Origin: DASZHA01 sp049644325
GTDB lineage: Bacteria > Chloroflexota > Dormibacteria > DASZGP01
Length of the DNA: 7,825 nt
Assembly: GCA_049644325.1 (NCBI GenBank)
Contig: JBARRR010000017.1
Coordinates: forward strand, 1 to 7,825
Direction of reading: 5' to 3'
Under the pieces are notes generated by a model, which saw nothing but the letters and a program-made list of their open reading frames with translations, did no database searches and was not told the DNA's origin. Below, one piece after another: positions 1 to 6,400 of this stretch (its first letter is position 1; every line of letters begins with the position of its first letter). A program made the translations under genes and the position numbers.

Positions 1-363
1 CTGTCGACGACCACGGCGATCACCATGGTCTACAACCCGCGCGCCGACCTCCCCGATCCCAACGGAACCGGCGTCGGCGCGCTGGTCACGGTCTTCCGCG
101 CCCGAGTCGACAAGGCCTATTTCGGTAAAACGCTCGGCCCGGGGACACAGATCGACGAGGCCCAGCTGGCAATAGGGACCGGCTACTGGATCCACGGCAA
201 GCCGCACGTGGTCGTGGTAGGGCTGGCCAACGGCGACGCGGCACTCGACGAGCTCCGGCTCGCCGAGGACACACTCATCTGGCAGGACGGCGAAGCCACC
301 TACCGGCTGGAGAGCGCCCTCAGCCGCGAGGATGCGATCTCCGTCGCCAACTCCATGCGCTAG
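1..363 (+). CDS. C-terminal part of a DUF4367-like / anti-sigma-factor-like protein (5' end outside window)
   Basis: The frame is open from base 1 and ends at TAG 361-363, giving 120 visible residues; the true start lies left of the window. An ATG at 25 exists but the preceding codons read through in frame, and no ribosome binding site precedes it, so I treat it as internal. The visible part has a YWIHGKPH segment (about residues 62-69), an LIW-x-DGE-x-TYRLE strand pair (about 92-104) and a terminal SREDAISVANSMR helix (108-120). This layout recalls the C-terminal domain found in DUF4367 proteins and in the extracytoplasmic half of membrane anti-sigma factors, where a Trp/Gly/Tyr hairpin is followed by a helix reading roughly 'eA..iAeSl'. 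No catalytic residues are evident. If the family is right the domain would lie outside the membrane, but no membrane segment or zinc-finger half is visible. The next gene starts 49 bases downstream on the same strand, so the two may be co-transcribed. Family assignment is by pattern memory only. Confidence 0.6.
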   Translation: MSTTTAITMVYNPRADLPDPNGTGVGALVTVFRARVDKAYFGKTLGPGTQIDEAQLAIGTGYWIHGKPHVVVVGLANGDAALDELRLAEDTLIWQDGEATYRLESALSREDAISVANSMR

Positions 364-400
364 CCGGGAACCCTCAGCCGCGCGGAGGTGTACCAGGGTC

Positions 401-406
401 GGAGGT
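401..406 (+). promoter_or_regulatory. Ribosome binding site of the cupredoxin gene
   Basis: GGAGGT lies 6 bases before the ATG at 413. It decides the start: the same frame is open from an ATG at 332, but that start would overlap the preceding gene and put 27 non-signal residues before the obvious signal peptide. Confidence 0.8.
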
Positions 407-412
407 GCGCAC

Positions 413-1003
413 ATGAAAAAGCTGCTTCGACTCTTCGGCATCGGCACCCTCGTGGTGGCCGCCGCCGGCGGCCTCAGCCTCGGCGCCCCGAGCACCGCCC
501 TAGCCGGGGGTGGTGGATGCCACTCGTCCACGCCCACCAGCGGCACCGGGACCACGGTGGAGATGACAGCAGCCTGCTTCCAGCCGAACGTCCTCCATGT
601 CCAACCGGGGGACACCGTCACCTGGACCAGCCGGGAGGACATGGACCACACCGTCACCGGGACCGCCGGCAGCTTCGGCGACTACAACACCGTCAAGATC
701 GACCAGTCGGTGAGCTATCGCTTCACCAAGAACGGCGTCTACCCCTACTACTGCATCTACCATCCTGGGATGTCCGCGGCCATCGTGGTCGGCGATGGTA
801 GTGGCAGTGGTCCCGCCGAAGCCGCCTCGGTGTTCCAGGCGACTCCACCCACCCAGGTGCCAGCCTCGCAGCTGTCGACCCACCCAAGTGCCGCCAGGTT
901 GACTGACGGCCTGCTGCCATGGGGCCTGCTGGCGGTGCCGGCTCTGCTCCTTGGACTGGTCCTGGGGTTGCCCGTCGGCCGTCGCCTCAAGCGCCCGGCC
1001 TGA
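413..1003 (+). CDS. Secreted, C-terminally membrane-anchored amicyanin-like cupredoxin (type 1 copper protein)
   Basis: The 196-residue product should be a blue-copper electron carrier on the outer face of the membrane. A signal peptide opens it: MKK-LLR, a hydrophobic core, then STALA with likely cleavage after Ala31. A GGGGC stretch follows, but with no Leu at -3 it is a poor lipobox. The cupredoxin domain spans about residues 48-127. Apparent type 1 copper ligands are His79 (MDHTVTG), Cys114, His117 and Met120. The C-x2-H-x2-M spacing is the short ligand loop of amicyanin, not the C-x2-H-x4-M of plastocyanin or pseudoazurin. Cys36 and Cys55 could form a disulfide. A Pro/Ser/Thr/Ala-rich linker (about 128-165) leads to one hydrophobic helix (about 167-188) and a basic RRLKR tail, which fits a membrane anchor with its C terminus inside. 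The redox partner is unknown. The fold and ligand set are clear; the physiological role is not. It converges on pyrE with 7 bp between stop codons. Confidence 0.87.
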   Translation: MKKLLRLFGIGTLVVAAAGGLSLGAPSTALAGGGGCHSSTPTSGTGTTVEMTAACFQPNVLHVQPGDTVTWTSREDMDHTVTGTAGSFGDYNTVKIDQSVSYRFTKNGVYPYYCIYHPGMSAAIVVGDGSGSGPAEAASVFQATPPTQVPASQLSTHPSAARLTDGLLPWGLLAVPALLLGLVLGLPVGRRLKRPA

Positions 1004-1029
1004 GGCCGGCCTAACTCGGGCCGCCGGCC
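1004..1029. terminator. GC-rich inverted repeat at the convergent gene junction, possible bidirectional terminator
   Basis: GGCCGGC (1004-1010) is repeated inverted as GCCGGCC (1023-1029), giving a 7-bp all-GC stem with a 12-base loop. It begins just after the cupredoxin stop codon and overlaps the last codons and stop of pyrE. The position between two convergent genes fits a shared terminator, but there is no T-run on either side, so it is not a canonical intrinsic terminator. In DNA this GC-rich, a 7-bp stem could be chance. Confidence 0.25.
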
Positions 1030-1625
1030 CCCCGGTGCGCCTCGGGCACGTCGCCCGCGGCGCACATCGGGCAGTCCTCGGGAGCCCAGCTCTCAAAGGC
1101 GACCTCGAGGCAGGCGAAGTAGGGATGCGGCACCTTGACCTCGCCGCCGCTGCGATCGGCCATGACCCCGACACCCACGATCTCGCCCCCCAGCCTGGTG
1201 ACAGCGTCGAACGTGTCCTGGAGCGAGCCGCCGGTGGTGACGATGTCGTCGACGATCAGCACCTTCTGCCCCGGCTTGATCTCAAAGCCGCGCCGGAAGA
1301 CCCGCCCGCCGGCGGGGTCCTTCTCGCAGAAGATCCCGGGCAGTGCCATCAGGCGCCCAACCTCATAGGCCAGGATGATGCCGCCCGTGGTCGGCCCGGC
1401 GACGATCTCGGCGCCGCTGTCCGCAAAGCGGTCGGCAATCATTCGGCAGAGCCGCTCGGTGTACCGGGCCTGCTCCAGGACGCGGAACTTCTCCATGTAA
1501 ACGCCCCCATGGCGCCCGCTGGTGTAGACGAAGTGGCCGTTCAGGATCGCCCCCGAGTCGGTAAAGATGCGCAGCGCCTCCTGCTGCCGTGCCTTCGCGG
1601 CCGTGTCCGTCTCGGTCTGCGTCAT
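1011..1625 (-). CDS. pyrE: Orotate phosphoribosyltransferase (Thermus-type PyrE)
   Basis: This cytoplasmic enzyme joins orotate to PRPP to give OMP and pyrophosphate. The 204-residue length is normal for the family. The orotate-side motif GHFVYTSGRHGGVYMEK lies at about residues 30-46, the GPTTGGI loop at 77-83, and the PRPP-binding signature VLIVDDIVTTGGS at 122-134 with the expected acidic pair Asp126-Asp127. The C terminus W-APEDCPMC-AAG (Cys185, Cys188) resembles the 'PEECPLC' tail I recall from Thermus-type PyrE proteins. The ATG start overlaps the pyrD stop by 4 bases (ATGA), with AGGAAG 7 bases upstream, so translation is likely coupled to pyrD. It is the last gene of the operon. OMP decarboxylase (pyrF), which completes the pathway, neither precedes nor follows it here. 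The identification is secure. Confidence 0.95.
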   Translation of the reverse strand: MTQTETDTAAKARQQEALRIFTDSGAILNGHFVYTSGRHGGVYMEKFRVLEQARYTERLCRMIADRFADSGAEIVAGPTTGGIILAYEVGRLMALPGIFCEKDPAGGRVFRRGFEIKPGQKVLIVDDIVTTGGSLQDTFDAVTRLGGEIVGVGVMADRSGGEVKVPHPYFACLEVAFESWAPEDCPMCAAGDVPEAHRGAGGPS

Positions 1626-2566
1626 CGCACCGCTTCCTGCGCCGAGGGCTGGTTCTCCGCCGGCCGGATCTCGCTCACCGAGCGTACGCCGATGCGCTGC
1701 ATGTGCGACTCGATGCCCTGGAGCACGAACCGCCCCGCGTCCGGGCGGAGGAAGTTGAGCGTCCCCACCTGCACCGCCACCGCCCCGGCGAGGAGGAACT
1801 CGACGGCGTCGTCGCCGCTCATCACCCCGCCGGAGGCGATCACCGGCACCGAGACCGCCCGCGACACGGTGTAGACCGCGTGCAGCGCCAGCGGTCGGAT
1901 CGCCGGCCCGCTGAGCCCGCCGGTGACGTTGGCCAGCACCGGCTTACCGCTCCGTAGGTCGAGGGTCATGCCCACGTAGGTGTTGACCGCCGAGAGCGCG
2001 TCGGCGCCGGCGTCGACGATCGCCTGGGCGATCGAGACCAGGTCGGTGACGTTGGGCGTGAGCTTGACGATCAACGGCCTGGCGGTGGCCGAGCGCACCG
2101 CGGCCGTGACCGCGTGGGCCAGCCCGGCGTCGACGCCGAACATCAGGCCCTTGGCGCCGACGTTGGGGCAGGAGATGTTGAGCTCGATGCCGGCGACGTT
2201 GGACGCCGACTCCAGGCGCTCGACGACGGCGACGTAGTCCTCGACGCTGTCGCCGACCACGTTGACCACCACCGGCACATCCCACTCCTCCCAGCGCGGG
2301 GCGTAGGTGCCGGCGACCACCTCGACGCCGGGGTTCTGCAGGCCGATGGCGTTGAGCATCCCCGCGGGCACCTCCGCGATCCGCGGCGGCTCGTTGCCGA
2401 CCCGTGGCTCGACCGAGGTGCCCTTGCTGATCAGGGCACCGTAGCCGGCGTGGCCGCCGACCTTCTCCATCTCGAAGCCGAACCCGAAGGTGCCCGAGGC
2501 GGCCATCAGCGGCGTCGCCAGGACCAGGTCGTCGGTGATGCGGACGGAGAGATCGAGCTCGGCCAT
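1622..2566 (-). CDS. pyrD: Dihydroorotate dehydrogenase, class 1B catalytic subunit
   Basis: The 314-residue FMN TIM-barrel oxidises dihydroorotate to orotate. Class 1B enzymes work as a PyrD-PyrK heterotetramer that passes electrons to NAD+; class 2 enzymes instead sit on the membrane and use quinone. Class 1B is indicated by the active-site Cys133 in NISCPNV (130-136), where class 2 enzymes have Ser, by the absence of an N-terminal membrane helix, and by the adjacent pyrK. Other landmarks are ASGTFGFG (23-30), the NAIGLQNPG loop (72-80), KLTPN (168-172), GGLSGPAI (216-223), SGGV (245-248) and QVGT (266-268 region), the last three being FMN phosphate and flavin contacts in the family. The ATG shares one base with the pyrK TGA (TGATG), with AAGGTGG 7 bases upstream. 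The frame stays open far upstream across pyrK, but that extension has no family similarity and is a shadow. All expected catalytic features are present. Confidence 0.96.
   Translation of the reverse strand: MAELDLSVRITDDLVLATPLMAASGTFGFGFEMEKVGGHAGYGALISKGTSVEPRVGNEPPRIAEVPAGMLNAIGLQNPGVEVVAGTYAPRWEEWDVPVVVNVVGDSVEDYVAVVERLESASNVAGIELNISCPNVGAKGLMFGVDAGLAHAVTAAVRSATARPLIVKLTPNVTDLVSIAQAIVDAGADALSAVNTYVGMTLDLRSGKPVLANVTGGLSGPAIRPLALHAVYTVSRAVSVPVIASGGVMSGDDAVEFLLAGAVAVQVGTLNFLRPDAGRFVLQGIESHMQRIGVRSVSEIRPAENQPSAQEAVR
1633..1638 (-). promoter_or_regulatory. Ribosome binding site of pyrE
   Basis: On the minus strand AGGAAG lies 7 bases before the pyrE ATG (1623-1625), inside the last codons of pyrD. 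It supports this start even though the gene overlaps its upstream neighbour. Confidence 0.65.
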
Positions 2567-3444
2567 CAGTCGCCCACCTTGACGTCGGCGCCAACCCGCG
2601 GCGCGGGGGTGCGGTGGTGGATCAGCTCGCCCATCGCAGCCAGCCGGATCCAGTCGACCGTGCGCCAGTCCATCACCGCGCCCTCGACGCAGACGCGGGC
2701 GTAGCCGCCGTCGGTGGAGGGCACCACGCAGCCCAGGCAGGTCCCCAGGGCGCAGCCCATGGGCGCCTCCAGCGACATCTCGCAGGGCGGGGCCGAGCCG
2801 CCGTGGTCGAAGAGGATGTCGGCCAGGGCGCTGAGCATCGGGGTGGGACCGCAGGCGTGGATCATGGTCGCCTCCTGGAGCTCGGCGCGAACCAGCTCGG
2901 TGACCCGACCGCGGAGCCCGGCGCTGCCATCCTCGGTGGCGAGGCGCGCCTCGACGGCGCCGGGCAGCTGTTCGACCGGGAAGAGCTGGTTGGCGGTGTA
3001 GGCGCCGTTGAGCCAGCGGAAACGCACGCCGCGCTCGGCGGCGAAACGCGCCACCAGCGGGAAGGGCGCCACCCCCAGGCCGCCGGCGACGGCGAGCAGG
3101 GTGCCATGGTCGGGGATGGTGAACGGCCGCCCCAGCGGGCCGAGCGCCTCGAAGGCCTGGCCGGCCTCGGCGGCAGCGAGGATCGCGGTTCCCTGGCCGG
3201 TGACGTTGAAGAGGATGTCGTAGGTGCCCGCGGCGGGGTTGATGTCGCAGAAGCTGAAGGGCCGGCGCAGCAGCGGGTCGGCGGCCTGGGCGCACTGGAT
3301 GTGGACGAACTGGCCCGGCCGTCCCAGGGCCGAGATCCGAGGCGAATGAAGGCGCAGCTTCCAGACGCCCGGCATCACCTCCTCGCGAAGGCTGACCACG
3401 CCGCGCTCGAGGAGCCCGGGGCTCAGGGTCGCGGTCGCGCTCAC
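2566..3444 (-). CDS. pyrK: Dihydroorotate dehydrogenase electron transfer subunit (FAD, [2Fe-2S])
   Basis: The 292-residue PyrK carries electrons from the FMN of PyrD through a [2Fe-2S] cluster and FAD to NAD+. It belongs to the ferredoxin-NADP reductase superfamily. The FAD-binding barrel is about residues 10-110 and contains PGQFVHIQ (43-50) and RRPFSFCD (60-67), the RPxS FAD motif. The nucleotide-binding half has VAGGLGVAPF (119-128) and HACGP (196-200). The C-terminal cluster domain has Cys231-x4-Cys236-x2-Cys239-x12-Cys252, the expected PyrK ligand spacing; Cys221 is an extra cysteine just upstream. The start is GTG, overlapping the carAB stop by 4 bases (GTGA) with AGGAGG 7 bases before it. 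The later ATG at 3373-3375 would remove the first strand of the barrel, and its purine run is only 2 bases away, so GTG is preferred. Lying directly before pyrD, it confirms a class 1B enzyme. Confidence 0.94.
   Translation of the reverse strand: MSATATLSPGLLERGVVSLREEVMPGVWKLRLHSPRISALGRPGQFVHIQCAQAADPLLRRPFSFCDINPAAGTYDILFNVTGQGTAILAAAEAGQAFEALGPLGRPFTIPDHGTLLAVAGGLGVAPFPLVARFAAERGVRFRWLNGAYTANQLFPVEQLPGAVEARLATEDGSAGLRGRVTELVRAELQEATMIHACGPTPMLSALADILFDHGGSAPPCEMSLEAPMGCALGTCLGCVVPSTDGGYARVCVEGAVMDWRTVDWIRLAAMGELIHHRTPAPRVGADVKVGD
2574..2580 (-). promoter_or_regulatory. Ribosome binding site of pyrD
   Basis: AAGGTGG on the minus strand, one mismatch from the consensus AAGGAGG, ends 7 bases before the pyrD ATG. 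It fixes the pyrD start against the long upstream open extension of the same frame. Confidence 0.65.
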
Positions 3445-6400
3445 AGCATCGCCTCCTCGCGGTCTTCGGGCACGTCCAGCGGTATCTCGGACGAATCATG
3501 CGGCGACGATGGCGTGTCCGTTGGCGCTGCCCTGCGCGATGCCGCCACCCCAGCGCCGAGATCACCGGCACGACCGCGAGAGATGTACTCGTCGAGGGTG
3601 GCGACATCGAAGGCGCCGCCCAGCGCCAGCATGTTAAGCGACTCGACCAGCGCCGCCGCGGTGTCCAGCGACGTCAGACAGGGGATGCGACGCTCGACCG
3701 CGGCACGCCGGATCTCGAAGCCGTCGCGGATCGCCAACGGCTCCCCGCTCATCCCTGGCCGGCCGGGGGAGGTCTCGTTGGAGATGGTGTTGATCACCAG
3801 GTCGACCGACCCCTGCTTGATCAGGTCGACGATGTTGGGCGAGCCCTCGGTGATCTTGGCCACCTCCGTGACGCTGATGCCCGCGCCCCGCAGGGCCCGC
3901 GCCGTCCCCGCGGTGGCATGGACGGTGAACCCCATCTCCACCAGGCGGGCGATTATCGGCAGCGCCTCGGCCTTGTCGGAGTCGGCGATGGTGCAGAGGG
4001 CGATGCCCTTTACCGGCAGCTTGTCGAGCGAGGCCAGGAACGCCTTGAACATCGCCGGGGCCAGCTCGTTGTCAATGCCCATCACCTCCCCGGTGGACTT
4101 CATCTCGGGGCCGAGATGGCTGTCGACCTCCAGCAGCTTGGACATCGAGAAGACCGGCGCCTTGACCGCGTAGGCGCCCGGCCATTCCCAGAGACCGTCG
4201 GCGTACCCCTGCTCTGCCAGCGACCTGCCGGTCATGACACCCATTGCCACCCCCACCATCGGCACGCCGGTGACCTTGCTGAGGAAGGGCACCGTACGGC
4301 TGGCACGCGGGTTGACCTCGATGACGTAGATCTTGTTGCGGTGGAACACGTACTGGATGTTCAGGAGTCCCACGATCTTGAGACGCAGCGCGATCCGTCG
4401 GGTGTAGCCGATCAGCTGCTCGATGTCGCCAGCGTCCAGGTGCTGCGCCGGGTAGACGGCGAAGGAGTCGCCAGAGTGGACCCCGGCACGCTCGACGTGC
4501 TCCATGATCCCGGGAATCAGGACGCCCTCGCCATCGCAGATGGCGTCGACCTCGAACTCCCCGCCGACCAGGTACTTGTCGACCAGGATGGTGCCGCGAG
4601 CCAGCGCGTCCCGCGCCCCTTCGAGGTAGCGCTCCAGGTCCTCCGGCGCGTGGACGATCTCCATGGCGCGTCCGCCGAGGACGTAGCTGGGCCGCACCAG
4701 CACCGGGTAGCCGACCCGGTCGGCGATGGCGCGCGCCTCATCGACGGTGCTGGCGGTGGCGCCCGGCGGCTGAGGAATCCCGATCTCGCGGAGGGTGGCC
4801 TCGAAGCGGCGGCGGTCCTCGGCCAGGTCGATGGCGTCGACCTGCGAGCCCAGGATCACGGCGCCGCGTTTGGCCAACGGCTCGGCCAGGTTGATCGCGG
4901 TCTGGCCGCCGAACTGGACCACGACTCCCGACGCCGACTCGACGCGGACGACGTTGGCCGCGGACTCCTCGTCCAGGGGGTCGAAGTAGAGGCGGTCCGA
5001 TGTGTCGTAGTCGGTCGAGACCGTTTCGGGGTTGGAGTTGAGCATCGCGGACGCCCAGCCGCCGTCACGCAGCGCCAGCGCCGCTTGCACCGAGCAGTAG
5101 TCGAACTCGATGCCCTGCCCGATCCGGATGGGGCCGGAGCCGAGAACCACAACCGAGGGGGCCACCCTGCCCGGCTCGGCGCGCCCGCCCCGGGGCGACT
5201 CGTCCTCGGTCTCGTATGTCGAGTAGTAGTACGGCGTGGCCGCCGCGAACTCGGCGGCGCAGGTGTCGACCAGCTTGTAGGCGACCTTGAGGCCCGCCTC
5301 GAAGGAGGCCGCGCGGACGTCCTCGACCGACTCCCCGCTCTTGTCGGCGATGGTGCGGTCGGTGAAGCCGGCAACCTTGGCCTCGCGCAGCAGCTCCGGG
5401 GTCAGCGGCTCGCTCAGCCGCCGCTCGATCTCGACGATGTGGGCCAGCCTCCGCAGGAACCAGGGGTCGATGCCGGTGAGGCCGTGGATCTCCTCGACCA
5501 GCGCCGCCTTGCCGGCGGCGGCGTTGGCCTCGCCGTCGCCGGGGAGCCGCTGCCGCAGCGTCGCCAGCAGCGCGTAGAGGCGGCGGTCGTTGGGCTCCGA
5601 CAGCAGCTCGACCGGCACCGGCGCACCGTCGAGCGCCGGCGGCTTCTGCTCCATCGAGCGCAGGGCCTTCATCAGGGCGCCCTCGAAGGTTCGCTCGATC
5701 GCCATCACCTCGCCGGTGGCTTTCATCTGGGTGCCGATGCTGCGGTCGGCGTCGGGGAACTTGTCGAAGGGCCAGCGCGGGATCTTGACGACGCAGTAGT
5801 CGAGCGCCGGCTCGAAGGCGGCCAGGGTGCGGCCGGTGACCTGGTTGGGGATCTCGTCGAGGCGCTTGCCGATCGCCACCTTGGCGGCCACCCGCGCGAT
5901 TGGATACCCGGTCGCCTTGCTGGCCAGCGCCGAGCTGCGCGAGACGCGCGGGTTGACCTCGATGACGAAGTACTGGAACGAGTCGGGGTCGAGCGCGTAC
6001 TGCACGTTGCAGCCGCCCTCGATGCCGAGGCCGCGGATGATCTTCAGCGCCGAGGAGCGGAGCATCTGGTACTCCTTGTCGCTCAGGGTCTGCGACGGCG
6101 CCACCACGATCGAGTCGCCCGTGTGGACGCCCATGGGATCGATGTTCTCCATGTTGCAGACGGTGATGCAGGTGTCGGCGGCGTCGCGCATCACCTCGTA
6201 CTCGATCTCCTTCCAGCCGACCAGGCTGCGCTCCAACAGGACCTGGTGGATGGGGCTGGCATCGAGGCCGCGCTGGACGGCCTCGTCGAACTTCGCCTCG
6301 TCGTGGATAAAGCCGCCGCCGGTGCCACCCAACGTGTAGGCGGGGCGAACGACTAACGGGAGACCAACCTTTGCCAGGAAGGATCGGCCGGCGTCGACCG

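Noticed and set aside
317..382. A 12-bp perfect direct repeat CCCTCAGCCGCG at 317-328 and 371-382, flanking the left gene's stop codon
   Set aside because: A 12-mer repeat pair is expected by chance in nearly 8 kb of GC-rich DNA, and there is no third copy, spacing pattern or palindrome to suggest an operator.
332..412. An upstream ATG at 332 extending the cupredoxin frame by 27 residues
   Set aside because: The extension overlaps the preceding gene, has no ribosome binding site, and would place non-signal residues ahead of a clear signal peptide starting at 413 with GGAGGT 6 bases before it.
503..509. A GGGGC stretch after the cupredoxin signal peptide as a lipoprotein lipobox
   Set aside because: The residues before Cys36 are all Gly with no Leu, Val or Ile at -3. 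Signal peptidase I cleavage after STALA is more likely, and the protein already has a C-terminal anchor.
3373..3375. An alternative ATG start for pyrK after a purine-rich AGGAGG
   Set aside because: The purine run is only 2 bases from the ATG, and this start would delete the first strand of the FAD-binding barrel. The GTG at 3444 has ideal spacing and keeps the whole domain.
1622..3607. A 661-codon minus-strand frame that could be read as pyrD with a long N-terminal fusion
   Set aside because: Only the last 314 codons resemble a protein family. The upstream part is out-of-frame pyrK and CarB sequence, Arg/Pro-rich, and the pyrD ATG has its own ribosome binding site.
2614..4173. A 519-codon plus-strand open frame across pyrK and the CarB 3' end
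   Set aside because: It is antisense to two confidently identified genes, has low-complexity composition and no domain. It is a shadow frame.
3498..6356. A 952-codon open frame on the plus strand, antisense to the carbamoyl phosphate synthase gene
   Set aside because: Its product is rich in Arg, Gly, Asp, Val and His with no recognisable domain. It mirrors a highly conserved CarB sequence and arises because GC-rich third positions suppress stop codons on the opposite strand.
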